Assembly (NCBI GenBank): GCA_022782405.1
Contig: JALFNK010000015.1
Location: 1 to 57,217, forward strand
Direction of reading: 5' to 3'
DNA: 57,217 bases
Source: Alistipes sp.
Lineage (GTDB): Bacteria > Bacteroidota > Bacteroidia > Bacteroidales > Rikenellaceae
Shown here: one piece after another, positions 17,756 to 28,575 of the stretch
Layout: each line of letters opens with the position of its first letter
Position numbering within the stretch: position 1 is the stretch's first letter
Position numbers and translations under genes: made by a program
Notes under the pieces: generated by a model
What the model was told of the DNA's origin: nothing
The model's database searches: none
What the model saw: only the letters and a program-made list of their open reading frames with translations

Positions 17756-18445
17756 ATGACGAAGCAGAACGTTGCCGAAACGGAAGGTCTCGGCGAAGCG
17801 ATGAACCGGACGGAGCTTTTCTTCGAGCAGAACGGTCGTAAATTCATCTACATTTTCCTGGGACTGCTGGTCCTTGCGGCGCTCGTTTACGGGTACCGTG
17901 CCCTGATCATTGCACCGCGTGCCGAGAAGGCTGCGGAGATGATCTCCGAGGCGCAGGTGCGTTTCGAAGCGGAGAATCCCGATTTCAAGCTGGCTCTCGA
18001 GGGTGATGCCAACGGAGCCGGATTCCTCGATGTTATCGAGCAGTACGGTTCGACTCCTTCGGGCAACCTGGCCAAGCACTATGCCGGTATCTGCTACCTG
18101 CGTACGGGGGATCTGGCCAATGCCGCCGCCTATCTGGCGAAGTACAAGCCGGTGAAGGGAATCCCCGGAGCCATCGTCAATGCCCAGAACCTCGGACTTC
18201 AGGGCGATGTGGCCGTCGAGCAGCAGAACTATGCCAAGGCCGTGGAGTTCTACAAGAAGGCCGTGAAGGCTGCCGACAACAACTGGACGGCGCCGATGTA
18301 CCTGCGCAAGGCGGGACTCGCCGAGCAGGCTCAGGGCAATGAGGCTGCCGCTGCCGCACTCTACGAGCAGATCCTGAACACGTATCCCGCATCCGTCGAG
18401 GCCCGTGAGGCCGAGAAGTTGCTCGGTGCCGCCCAGAACAAATAG
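17756..18445 (+). CDS. TPR-containing single-pass membrane protein
   Basis: 229 residues. The N-terminal part is cytoplasmic, one transmembrane helix follows at about 28-46 (FIYIFLGLLVLAALVYGYR) and the rest consists of tetratricopeptide repeats (for example GDLANAAAYLAKYKP and QNYAKAVEFYKKAVKAADNNW). The topology resembles YfgM-type periplasmic TPR proteins that attend the Sec translocon, but the similarity is one of layout only. It lies 12 bases before ribH and shares its promoter. Confidence 0.8.
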   Translation: MTKQNVAETEGLGEAMNRTELFFEQNGRKFIYIFLGLLVLAALVYGYRALIIAPRAEKAAEMISEAQVRFEAENPDFKLALEGDANGAGFLDVIEQYGSTPSGNLAKHYAGICYLRTGDLANAAAYLAKYKPVKGIPGAIVNAQNLGLQGDVAVEQQNYAKAVEFYKKAVKAADNNWTAPMYLRKAGLAEQAQGNEAAAAALYEQILNTYPASVEAREAEKLLGAAQNK

Positions 18446-18457
18446 CAAGAAGCGGAT

Positions 18458-18988
18458 ATGGCGACCCGGAACCACAATCTTTCCCATTTCGACGGACCGC
18501 TCCCTTCGGCTGCCGACATGCGTTTCGGCATCGTCGTGGCCGAATGGAACCGCGAAGTAACGGAGGCGTTGCTGGAAGGAGCCGTGCGGACCCTGCGGGC
18601 CGCGGGATGCCCCGACATGAATATCCAGATCAAATACGTCCCCGGAACCTTCGAACTGGCGCTCGGCGCCCAGTTCTTTGCGGAATATACCGATGTGGAT
18701 GCCGTAATCGCTCTCGGATGCGTCATTCAGGGCGATACGCGCCATTTCGACTTCATCTGCCAGGGGGTAACGCAGGGCATCACGCAGCTGCAGATCCAGT
18801 GGAACATGCCCATTGCCTTCGGCATCCTGACCGTGAACGACATGCAGCAGGCGTTGGACCGCTGCGGCGGCCGCCTCGGCAACAAGGGCGACGAAGCCGC
18901 AGCTGCCGCGATCAACATGGTCAAGCTGCAGATTGACATGGAGGCTGCCTCTCCCGATCACGAACCCGACCGCCGGAATATCAACTGA
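18458..18988 (+). CDS. ribH: 6,7-dimethyl-8-ribityllumazine synthase
   Basis: 176 residues. It catalyses the penultimate step of riboflavin synthesis, condensing 5-amino-6-ribitylaminouracil with 3,4-dihydroxy-2-butanone 4-phosphate. Substrate and catalytic regions are seen: AEWNREVT (28-35), VPGTFELALGA (61-71) and GCVIQGDTRHFDFI with catalytic His96. The C-terminus is about 15 residues longer than usual and charged. No other riboflavin gene is in the window and no FMN riboswitch precedes it. Confidence 0.94.
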   Translation: MATRNHNLSHFDGPLPSAADMRFGIVVAEWNREVTEALLEGAVRTLRAAGCPDMNIQIKYVPGTFELALGAQFFAEYTDVDAVIALGCVIQGDTRHFDFICQGVTQGITQLQIQWNMPIAFGILTVNDMQQALDRCGGRLGNKGDEAAAAAINMVKLQIDMEAASPDHEPDRRNIN

Positions 18989-19081
18989 TCCCGCGGCCAT
19001 CGCGGGGGCGATCGGTCCCGGAATACAGCGGTCGGCTTTGATGCGGAGACCGTTTTCCGGGGAATATCCGAACAACAACCG

Positions 19082-19120
19082 AAAAAAGTACGGCTCATCG
19101 ATGAGCCGTACTTTTTTTTG
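19082..19120. terminator. Strong bidirectional terminator
   Basis: Near-perfect palindrome 19082-19098/19101-19117 (AAAAAAGTACGGCTCAT and complement) with A- and T-runs on both sides, between convergent ribH (+) and the NSS transporter (-). Confidence 0.88.
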
Positions 19121-19155
19121 CCGTGCCGTAAGGGCTTCAGCCGCTGGGATCCGGG

Positions 19156-20511
19156 TCAGAAAACCCCCAGGTTGTCGAGGAATACAAGCAGCAGGATGGC
19201 CGGGCAGAAGTAGCGGAGCAGCAGGATGAAAACCCGGTAGATCCGGAAGGGGAGCGCCCCGTTGTTGGTCATCTGTGCGTGGAGCACCTCCCGGTCGAGC
19301 CGCCAGCCGACGAACAGGCAGGTGAGCAGCGCCCCTGCGGGCAACATGATGTTGGCCGTTACGAAGTCGAGCGTATCGAAAAGGTTCATGCCGCATATCG
19401 TCCAGCCGCTCCATACACCCATCGAGAGCGATGCTGCGGCGCCCAGCACGATGGTCGAAAGGGTTGTGGCCCAGGCGGCAGCGCGGCGACTCATGTGCCA
19501 CTCCTCGTGCAGGTAGACCGTGATGACCTCGTGGAGCGAGATCGTCGAGGTGAGGGCCGCCACAACTAGCAGCAGGAAGAAAATCGTGGACCATACCATA
19601 CTCAACGGCATGCCGTTGAAGATGCTCGGCAGGGTGATGAAGACGAGCGAGGGCCCCGACGAGGGCTCGATGCCGACGCTGAAGACCGCCGGGAAGATCA
19701 CCACGCCGGCCAGGACGGCGACGAGCGTGTCGAGGATCGTAACGTTCAGGGCCGTATGCCGCAGGTTGGTCTCCGGCTTGAAGTAGGAGGCGTAGGTGAT
19801 CATCGTGCCGATGCCGATCGAGAGCGAGAAGAAGGCCTGTCCCATGGCTACGAGCAGGGTCGAGGGGGTAACCTTCGAGAAGTCGGGCTGGAAGAAGAAC
19901 CGCAGCCCTTCGCCGCCGCCGGGCATGAGCAGCGAGTGGATCGAGAGCAGGATGAGAATGACGAAAAACAGCGGCATGAGTATCTTGGCCGAGCGTTCGA
20001 TGCCTTTCTGTACGCCCAGGGCGATCACGAAGTGCGTGGCCAGGGCGAAAATCGCCGTGTAGAGCAGCGGCCGCCAGGGGCTGGCGATGAAATTCGAGAA
20101 GATCCGTTCGTATTCCGCAGCCGTGGAGTAGCGGGCCAGGTCGCCCGTCAGCGAGTGGATCATGTATTCGGCCGTCCATCCCGAGACTACGAGGTAGAAT
20201 CCCAGAATGAGGAAAGCCGCCAGCACGCCGATATACCCCAGCAGGCCCCATTTCGGGTCGAGGGTGCGGAAGGCACCTACGGCATTGCGGTGAGAGGCGC
20301 GGCCTACGGTGAACTCCGCGAGCATCAGGGGCAGTCCGAGCAGCAGGACGCAAAGGATGTAGATGACCAGAAAGGCTCCGCCGCCGTTGTCTCCGGCAAC
20401 ATAGGGAAAACGCCAGATGTTTCCCAGACCTACCGAGCTGCCGGCTGCCACCAGCACGGCACTCAACTTCCCGCCCAGCGTGGCGCGGGGATGGGTGTGT
20501 GTATGTTTCAT
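19156..20511 (-). CDS. Sodium-dependent transporter (NSS/SNF family)
   Basis: 451-residue LeuT-fold transporter with about 11 transmembrane helices. The family signature is at the N-terminus: SVGLGNIWRFPYVAGDNGGGAF spans residues about 26-47, containing the unwound TM1 sodium/substrate site. TM6-TM8 motifs (FSLSIGIGTMITYASY) are also present. Bacterial members import amino acids (Leu, Trp, Tyr) with Na+; the substrate here cannot be read from sequence. The poly-His/Thr start (MKHTHTHPR) is unusual but short. Confidence 0.9.
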   Translation of the reverse strand: MKHTHTHPRATLGGKLSAVLVAAGSSVGLGNIWRFPYVAGDNGGGAFLVIYILCVLLLGLPLMLAEFTVGRASHRNAVGAFRTLDPKWGLLGYIGVLAAFLILGFYLVVSGWTAEYMIHSLTGDLARYSTAAEYERIFSNFIASPWRPLLYTAIFALATHFVIALGVQKGIERSAKILMPLFFVILILLSIHSLLMPGGGEGLRFFFQPDFSKVTPSTLLVAMGQAFFSLSIGIGTMITYASYFKPETNLRHTALNVTILDTLVAVLAGVVIFPAVFSVGIEPSSGPSLVFITLPSIFNGMPLSMVWSTIFFLLLVVAALTSTISLHEVITVYLHEEWHMSRRAAAWATTLSTIVLGAAASLSMGVWSGWTICGMNLFDTLDFVTANIMLPAGALLTCLFVGWRLDREVLHAQMTNNGALPFRIYRVFILLLRYFCPAILLLVFLDNLGVF

Positions 20512-20549
20512 GGTTCGACCGTTTTATCCCGTAACCCCGATAAAAGTAC

Positions 20550-20578
20550 GGCAGACAGGCTGCGGGAGCCTGCCTGCC
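20550..20578 (-). terminator. Hairpin after folB
   Basis: 12-bp stem with one mismatch, 20550-20561/20567-20578, followed on the minus strand by TACTTTTATCG. It lies 7 bases past the folB stop. Confidence 0.6.
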
Positions 20579-20584
20579 GCTCCG

Positions 20585-20938
20585 CTATTTTTCGAGAACG
20601 ACGCTGACCCTGTCGAGCTTGCCGCCCAACGGAGGCGCCAGTTTCGATACCTTGCATTTTGCGTGCCGCAACTGTGGAAATGCGGCATAGAGTGCGTCGA
20701 GGATGTTCATCGCCACGCGCTCGATTGTCCGCTGCGTGATGCGCATCTGTCCGCGGACGATTTCGTATACGGTGAGGTAATTGACCGCCTTCTCCACGCT
20801 GTCCTCCGCAGCCACGTCGCCCAGTTCGGCCGTGAGCTCCAGATCGACCGTGAAGCGGTTGCCCACCTTGCGTTCGAGTTCGTAGCAGCCGTGCAGCGCC
20901 CGGAACTCCATGCGTTCGAGAATGATGCGATATTCCAT
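20585..20938 (-). CDS. folB: Dihydroneopterin aldolase
   Basis: 117 residues. FolB converts 7,8-dihydroneopterin to 6-hydroxymethyl-dihydropterin and glycolaldehyde in folate synthesis. The N-terminal LERMEFRALHGCYELER motif with its conserved glutamate/histidine, the DLELTAELG strand and the NYLTVYEIV region match the family. It starts 1 base after the tyrS stop, so it is translated with tyrS. Confidence 0.9.
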   Translation of the reverse strand: MEYRIILERMEFRALHGCYELERKVGNRFTVDLELTAELGDVAAEDSVEKAVNYLTVYEIVRGQMRITQRTIERVAMNILDALYAAFPQLRHAKCKVSKLAPPLGGKLDRVSVVLEK

Positions 20939-20939
20939 C

Positions 20940-22232
20940 CTATTCGGCGATGACCAGATAGTAATTTTTCTTTCCGCGCTGCACGAGGAGGTACTTCCCG
21001 GCGATGAGGTCCTCCTCGGTAACCGGGCGCATCGGATCGGCGACCTTCTCCTTGTTGAGAGATACGCCGCCGCCCTGGACCATCTTGCGGCATTCGCCCT
21101 TCGAGGGGAATACCTGTGTCTTCTCGGCCGCGAGCTCCACGAAGGGCATTCCCAGCTCCGTGCGGGCGATGCGGAACTGCGGCACGCCCTCGAAGACCTG
21201 CAGCAGCGTCTGTTCGTCGAGACGGTGCAGTGCCTCGGAAGTGGCGCCGCCGAAGAGGATCGCCGAGGCTTCGACGGCCTTCTCGTACTCTTCGCGCGAG
21301 TGGATCATCGTGGTGATCTCCTGGGCCAGCCGTTTCTGGAGTACGCGCAGGTGCGGTGCCGCCTCATGCTCGGCGATCAGCGCCTCGATCGTCTCGCGGT
21401 CGAGCAGCGTGAAGATCTTGATGTAGCGCTTGGCGTCCTCGTCGCTGACGTTGAGCCAGAACTGGTAGAACTTGTAGGGCGAGGTGTAGCGCGGGTCGAG
21501 CCAGACGTTGCCGCTCTCGGTTTTGCCGAACTTCGTGCCGTCGGCTTTGGTGATGAGCGGGCAGGTGATGGCGAAGGCTTCGGCTTCGGGTCCCAGTTTG
21601 CGCCGGATGAGCTCCGTGCCGGTGGTGATGTTGCCCCACTGGTCGGCGCCTCCGAGCTGGATTTTGCAGTTCATCGTCTCGTAGAGGTGCAGAAAGTCGT
21701 ATCCCTGCACGAGTTGGTAGGTGAACTCGGTGAACGACATGCCGTCGCCCTCGCCGTTGAAGCGCTTTTTGACCGAATCCTTGGCCATCATGTAATTGAC
21801 CGTGATGCACTTGCCGATATCACGGATGAAGTCGAGGAACGAGAACTCCTTCATCCAGTCGTAATTGTTCACCAGACGGGCGGCATTCGGAGCGTCGGAG
21901 TCGAAGTCGAGGAGTTTGGCCAGCTGGGCCTTGATCGCCTCCTGGTTGTGGCGCAGCGTCTTTTCGTCGAGCAGGTTGCGTTCCTGCGACTTGCCCGAGG
22001 GGTCGCCGATCATGCCCGTGGCTCCTCCGACGAGTGCCAGCGGACGATGGCCGCACATCTGGAAATGCTTGAGGATCATCACGCCCACCAGGTGGCCGAT
22101 GTGCAGCGAGTCGGCCGTGGGATCGATGCCCAGATAGGCTGTAGTCATCTCCTTTTCGAGTTGTTCCTTTGCGCCGGGCATGATCGTATGGATCATCCCG
22201 CGCCATTCGAGTTCTTCGATAAAGTTTTTCAT
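20940..22232 (-). CDS. tyrS: Tyrosyl-tRNA synthetase
   Basis: 430-residue class I synthetase. The HIGH motif is at 44-47 (SLHIGHLVG), the tyrosine-binding GGADQWGN at 194-201, a KMSKS-like KFGKT at 234-238 and an S4 RNA-binding domain in the last 75 residues. Full length. First gene of a pair with folB. Confidence 0.96.
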   Translation of the reverse strand: MKNFIEELEWRGMIHTIMPGAKEQLEKEMTTAYLGIDPTADSLHIGHLVGVMILKHFQMCGHRPLALVGGATGMIGDPSGKSQERNLLDEKTLRHNQEAIKAQLAKLLDFDSDAPNAARLVNNYDWMKEFSFLDFIRDIGKCITVNYMMAKDSVKKRFNGEGDGMSFTEFTYQLVQGYDFLHLYETMNCKIQLGGADQWGNITTGTELIRRKLGPEAEAFAITCPLITKADGTKFGKTESGNVWLDPRYTSPYKFYQFWLNVSDEDAKRYIKIFTLLDRETIEALIAEHEAAPHLRVLQKRLAQEITTMIHSREEYEKAVEASAILFGGATSEALHRLDEQTLLQVFEGVPQFRIARTELGMPFVELAAEKTQVFPSKGECRKMVQGGGVSLNKEKVADPMRPVTEEDLIAGKYLLVQRGKKNYYLVIAE

Positions 22233-22283
22233 ATCGTTAGCTGTCTTTTCTGTCGTTATTCTGTTCGTGTGGCCCGCAGGACA

Positions 22284-24173
22284 TCACTCCAGTTCGAGAT
22301 CGAGGGCCTTGCGGAGCTCCGCTATCTGCGGATTCTTGTCCGTCAGGTACTTCACCCGATCCTCGAGCCGGATCGGACGTGCCGCCCGGATCTGTTCATC
22401 GACCTCAACTTCCAGGTCGATGCGTCCCGTGATTCCCGCTATTTCGGCGATCCGCAGCAGCATCGCCGTGCGGTTGCGGAGTATCTCGTCGTGCAGCTCC
22501 GTCGTCGGAACGCGCACCGCGATCGTGTGGTCGCGGATGGTCATCTGTTCGAACGCGGCCACGAATCGCGGGCGACGCGACCGGATCAGTTCGAGGATCC
22601 GCTCCCGGCAACGCTCCAGTTTCGCCGCGCATTCGGGGTCGATCTCCATCGTGGCGGGTTCCTGTTTTTCCGGCTCTTCGGTGCGGACCGACGGGGCAGT
22701 CGCCGAGGCAAGCAGCTCCGAGAGCGAGGCCCCCGAAATCAGCGGCCGTCGTGTGGCCGGCCGTTGCGGAGGTGTTGCAGGGGTTGCAGCCGGTTTTTCC
22801 GGTGCATTTTTCTCCGGTTCGGCTTCGGACAGGGAGCCGCCCGGTTTCCCGTCCGTTTGCGCCTCGGAGGCTTCGGGTTTCGGGACTGCCGGTGCGGTTG
22901 CAGCAGCCGGAGAGGTTGTTGTCGCGGGAGCCGGATTTGCCGGAGCAGGGGCCGCTGCCTGTGCTGCGGTTTGCGGGGACGTTGCCGCCGGGGCAACTGC
23001 AACGGTTGCAGCCGGTGTCGTCCGGGGTGCGTCCAGATCGGGAAGCGCGCAGGCTTCGGAAGATGTCAGGGGGTTATTTTTTTTTTGGCCGAGACCGGCG
23101 ATTTTCATCAGTCCCAGCTCGACGAGCAGTCGTTGATTCGACGACTGTCGTATTTTTCCGTCGAGTTCCGTCAGCAGGGCGATCGCCCCGAACAGAAACT
23201 CGACACTGCAGGCGCCCGCCTGCGTCCGGTATCGCTCCAGCAGCGTGCCGGTCATCTCGATGAGCCGCAGCGTCTCGGGCCGCTTGGCCATGAGCAGATC
23301 GCGCATGTGGCGGTTGAGTCCCGCCATGAAGGTCTGACCCGAGAAGCCGTTGGAGAGTACGCCGTCGAAGGCGACGAGCGCCTCGACATAGTTGCCTGCG
23401 AGCAGCAGGTCGGTCATCCGGAAATAGGTGTCGTAGTCCAGGACGTTGAGCGTGCGGGCGACGTTACGGTAGTCGAGGGTCGTGCCGCAGAACGAGACGG
23501 CCTTGTCGAACATCGACAGGGCGTCGCGCATGCCGCCGTCGGCCTTCTGCGCGATGAGGTTCAGCGACTCCTCGTCGGCGGTGATGCCCTCCTCGGAGGC
23601 GATGTACTTGAGGTAATCGACGGCATCCTCGACACGGATGCGGTTGAAGTCGTAGATCTGGCAGCGCGAGAGGATCGTCGGAAGGATCTTGTGTTTCTCG
23701 GTGGTCGCGAGAATAAAGATCGCGTGGGCGGGCGGCTCCTCGAGGGTCTTCAGAAAGGCATTGAAGGCTGCTGCCGAGAGCATGTGCACCTCGTCGATGA
23801 TGAATACGGAGTAGCGTCCCACCTGCGGGATGATCCGTACCTGCTCGATGAGCGTGCGGATGTCCTCCACGGAGTTGTTCGATGCGGCGTCGAGCTCGTG
23901 GATGTTCAGGGAGCGACCCTCGTTGAACGAGCGGCACGATTCGCATTCGTTGCAGGCCTCGGCGCCGTGGGGCGAGAGACAGTTGATCGCCTTGGCGAAG
24001 ATGCGGGCGCAGGTGGTCTTGCCTACGCCGCGGGGTCCGCAGAAGAGGTAGGCATGGGCCAGCTGGCCGCGCTCGATGGCGTTCTGGAGCGTCGAGGTGA
24101 TGTGCTTCTGTCCGACGACCGAGCGGAATGTCGCAGGGCGGTATTTGCGTGCGCTGACGATGAAATCACTCAT
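22284..24173 (-). CDS. dnaX: DNA polymerase III subunit gamma/tau
   Basis: 629 residues, tau-length clamp-loader ATPase. Walker A GPRGVGKT (46-53), a four-cysteine zinc module (Cys65-Cys80), Walker B IIDEVHML, sensor ATTEKHK and the arginine finger region fill domains I-III (to about 362). A Pro/Ala/Thr-rich linker (about 370-480) and a C-terminal tau domain follow. At codons 363-366 (CAA AAA AAA AAT) there is a run of ten A residues. One extra A gives TAA immediately; one missing A gives a TGA three codons later. So a gamma form of about 366-368 residues is expected from slippage. A TATCTTTG box ends 7 bases before the ATG, implying a very short leader. Confidence 0.95.
   Translation of the reverse strand: MSDFIVSARKYRPATFRSVVGQKHITSTLQNAIERGQLAHAYLFCGPRGVGKTTCARIFAKAINCLSPHGAEACNECESCRSFNEGRSLNIHELDAASNNSVEDIRTLIEQVRIIPQVGRYSVFIIDEVHMLSAAAFNAFLKTLEEPPAHAIFILATTEKHKILPTILSRCQIYDFNRIRVEDAVDYLKYIASEEGITADEESLNLIAQKADGGMRDALSMFDKAVSFCGTTLDYRNVARTLNVLDYDTYFRMTDLLLAGNYVEALVAFDGVLSNGFSGQTFMAGLNRHMRDLLMAKRPETLRLIEMTGTLLERYRTQAGACSVEFLFGAIALLTELDGKIRQSSNQRLLVELGLMKIAGLGQKKNNPLTSSEACALPDLDAPRTTPAATVAVAPAATSPQTAAQAAAPAPANPAPATTTSPAAATAPAVPKPEASEAQTDGKPGGSLSEAEPEKNAPEKPAATPATPPQRPATRRPLISGASLSELLASATAPSVRTEEPEKQEPATMEIDPECAAKLERCRERILELIRSRRPRFVAAFEQMTIRDHTIAVRVPTTELHDEILRNRTAMLLRIAEIAGITGRIDLEVEVDEQIRAARPIRLEDRVKYLTDKNPQIAELRKALDLELE
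23077..23086 (-). promoter_or_regulatory. A10 slippage site inside dnaX
   Basis: Ten consecutive A residues on the coding strand, at codons 363-366 of dnaX, immediately after domain III. Slippage by +1 or -1 base leads to a stop within four codons. Poly-A transcriptional slippage is the known route to gamma in Thermus thermophilus, and -1 ribosomal frameshifting on A-rich slip sites is the route in E. coli. Its function here is inferred. Confidence 0.65.
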
Positions 24174-24180
24174 GATGACG

Positions 24181-24188
24181 CAAAGATA
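24181..24188 (-). promoter_or_regulatory. -7 element before dnaX
   Basis: TATCTTTG on the minus strand, 7 bases before the dnaX ATG. No TTTG is found at the usual distance. If used, transcription would start at or within a few bases of the start codon. Confidence 0.45.
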
Positions 24189-24198
24189 AAAAATTATT

Positions 24199-24230
24199 TT
24201 TGCATATTTTGGCCATGCGACCTATATTTG
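24199..24230 (+). promoter_or_regulatory. Promoter of the hydroxyisourate hydrolase gene
   Basis: TTTG (24199-24202), 20 bases, TATATTTG (24223-24230): a full consensus match, leaving a leader of about 145 bases to the ATG at 24381. The leader is GC-rich and holds no gene. Confidence 0.68.
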
Positions 24231-24380
24231 TGGAAACTCCTTTCGGGGAGTGTGTGATACGGATTCCCCGGGCGCAGGCGCCCGAGGTCCGTTCCTGCAG
24301 GGCGATGTGGAGGATGGATTTCCGGCGGTGGGGCGCAGGCGGGGTATTCGGATATGTGTAACCTGAAAAACGTACCGTTT

Positions 24381-24800
24381 ATGAAAAGATGGATTCTGGC
24401 GGGAGCCCTGCTGCTCCTTGCCCTCGGTTTCGCCGGCACGGCGCCGGCACAGGAACCCACCTGTCAGTTGAGCACGCATATGCTCGATACGTCGCGCGGA
24501 GTGCCGGCTGCGGATGTCCGCGTAACGCTTTCGCGGCTTGCGGAGGATGCCTCATGGCAACTCGTAGCCGAGCGGCGCACCGATCGCAACGGCCGCATAG
24601 CCGACCTGCTGCCCCTCGGCGGGCAGCCCAACGACGGGGTCTACCGGCTCCGTTTCGAGACGGCGCCCTACTTCGAGGCCCTTGGCGAGCGGTCGATCTA
24701 TCCCTGGGTCGAGGTGGTCTTCCGCATCGAGGGGCGCGGCCATTACCACATCCCGATCACCATGTCGGCGAACGGATATGCGACCTACCGCGGCAACTGA
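24381..24800 (+). CDS. 5-hydroxyisourate hydrolase, exported
   Basis: 139 residues: signal peptide 1-24 (ending TAPAQ), then a complete transthyretin-like HIU hydrolase. It hydrolyses 5-hydroxyisourate from urate oxidation. Seen: LSTHMLDTSRG with His33, TDRNGR with Arg72, the histidines of GHYHIPITMSANGYATY (121-136) and the C-terminal YRG tetrapeptide. The last residue is Asn (YRGN), where Ser or Thr is usual. The start at MKRWIL is chosen so the signal peptide begins correctly; an ATG at 24354 would add 9 residues. No other purine catabolism gene is nearby. Confidence 0.85.
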   Translation: MKRWILAGALLLLALGFAGTAPAQEPTCQLSTHMLDTSRGVPAADVRVTLSRLAEDASWQLVAERRTDRNGRIADLLPLGGQPNDGVYRLRFETAPYFEALGERSIYPWVEVVFRIEGRGHYHIPITMSANGYATYRGN

Positions 24801-24826
24801 CCGTCGCATGTCGGTTGTGTTCTTCG

Positions 24827-24852
24827 GGGGAGGCTTCGGCCTCCCTTTTTTT
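24827..24852 (+). terminator. Terminator after the hydroxyisourate hydrolase gene
   Basis: GGGAGGC (24828-24834) and GCCTCCC (24839-24845) around TTCG, followed by seven T residues. Confidence 0.85.
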
Positions 24853-24871
24853 CTGCCGAAATGACGGGGCG

Positions 24872-24932
24872 TGTCAGCGCGGGACTGTCAATTAATGACA
24901 TTTTTGCGATAAATTGTGCCGAAATGTCCCGC
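24872..24932 (+). promoter_or_regulatory. Candidate operator/promoter region of clpB
   Basis: TGTCA occurs at 24872-24876 and 24886-24890; TGACA at 24896-24900 makes an inverted repeat with the second (5-bp arms, spacer ATTAA); a further TGTC lies at 24925-24928. GCGGGAC (24879-24885) and GTCCCGC (24926-24932) are also inverted. A -7-like TAAATTG begins at 24910. It is not the CIRCE element. A stress regulator site is an inference. Confidence 0.4.
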
Positions 24933-25005
24933 TGCCGGATGTGGCAGGCGTTTTGCGGAGAAGATGTTCGAAAACCGAAACGAAAACAAGTAAAAACAAA
25001 CGGAT

Positions 25006-27603
<2,598 letters not shown>

Positions 27604-27624
27604 CCGTCGCCGTCGCGCATGACG

Positions 27625-27660
27625 AAGGGTTCCGTCCCCATGGGGACGGAACCCTTTTTT
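27625..27660. terminator. Terminator after clpB
   Basis: Perfect palindrome 27625-27638/27643-27656 with loop CATG and a T6 tail on +; also serves the convergent esterase gene. Confidence 0.87.
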
Positions 27661-27693
27661 GTGTCCGGAACCGGATGTTCGGCAGCTGCCGCC

Positions 27694-28554
27694 TTATCGG
27701 ATATAGCGGCTGAAGAAGCGCCACAGCTCTTCGCAGGTATCTACGCCCGTGTCGTGCCAGGAGTGCGTGCCGCCGACCGTTTCGTAGAGCCATACCTCGC
27801 TGCCGCCGGTTCCGTCCGTATAGCGGTGGGCGATGACCTGCCGGCCGTTGTCCGCAGCGGGAAGCGTGTCGGTCTGCAGCCGGAGGCATTTGTTCTTTGC
27901 GGCCCAGTAGCCGACGGCCATCGGGACCGGCAGATAGGCGCCCCAGCCGTCGCGGTTCTCCAGGTCGCCTTCCCAGCGGGTGGTGCGGTCCTCCGTACCG
28001 TGGATCTCAAAGAGCGGGATGGGATGCGGACTGTCGTCGCGGCGCAGGATCTCGACCGACATGAAACCCGCGACGGGTCCGAGGGCTGCGAAGAGCTCCG
28101 GACGGCGTGAAGCGAGCAGGTAGCACATGTCCCCGCCGTTGGACATTCCCGTGCAGAAGACGTTGCGGCGGCTCAATCCGTAGCGCCGGTGCAGGTGGCC
28201 GATCAGGTCGTCGAGGAATTGTATGTCGTCGATTGGCATGTCGGCCTGGAAGGGGTATCCCACGTTCCAGCAGCTCGTGCCGCGGCTGTCGCGCTCGCCC
28301 CGGGGGTAGCAGACGGCGAAGCCGTGGCGGTCGGCCGTCGGGTTCATGCCGAAGGCCGCCGGGTCGTTCGAACCTCCGTAGCCGTGCAGGACGACGACGA
28401 GCGGCGCTCCGGGCGGCAGGCCCTCCGGAATATGGATTGTGTAGGTGCGTTCGATACCGCCCGAACGCAGGGTCTCGGTGCGGTCCTTTTGGGCGCATGT
28501 GATTGTCGGGATCAACAGCAGCATCGGGAGCAGGACCCGGGGAAACTGTTTCAT
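27694..28554 (-). CDS. Secreted PHB-depolymerase/feruloyl-esterase-like hydrolase
   Basis: 286 residues: signal peptide 1-21 (ending TITCAQ, a cysteine near the cleavage site leaves a lipoprotein possible), then an alpha/beta hydrolase of the LpqC/poly(3-hydroxybutyrate) depolymerase/CE1-like group. Motifs: VVLHGYGGSNDPAAFGM, CYPRGERD, nucleophile elbow GMSNGGDM, acid in FEIHGTEDRTT and His in GGTHSWHDTG. Such enzymes in gut Bacteroidales usually deacylate plant or host polysaccharides. It lies 21 bases after the GT2 gene, so they are probably co-transcribed. Confidence 0.87.
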   Translation of the reverse strand: MKQFPRVLLPMLLLIPTITCAQKDRTETLRSGGIERTYTIHIPEGLPPGAPLVVVLHGYGGSNDPAAFGMNPTADRHGFAVCYPRGERDSRGTSCWNVGYPFQADMPIDDIQFLDDLIGHLHRRYGLSRRNVFCTGMSNGGDMCYLLASRRPELFAALGPVAGFMSVEILRRDDSPHPIPLFEIHGTEDRTTRWEGDLENRDGWGAYLPVPMAVGYWAAKNKCLRLQTDTLPAADNGRQVIAHRYTDGTGGSEVWLYETVGGTHSWHDTGVDTCEELWRFFSRYIR

Positions 28555-28575
28555 GCTCTTGGTTTTTGGGGCGTT

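Noticed and set aside
16916..20353. A long minus-strand frame crossing recF, the TPR gene, ribH and the transporter
   Set aside because: It runs over several genuine genes on both strands and has shadow-type composition.
24861..24940. CIRCE element before clpB
   Set aside because: The CIRCE halves (TTAGCACTC and complement) are absent; the inverted repeat present is a different sequence.
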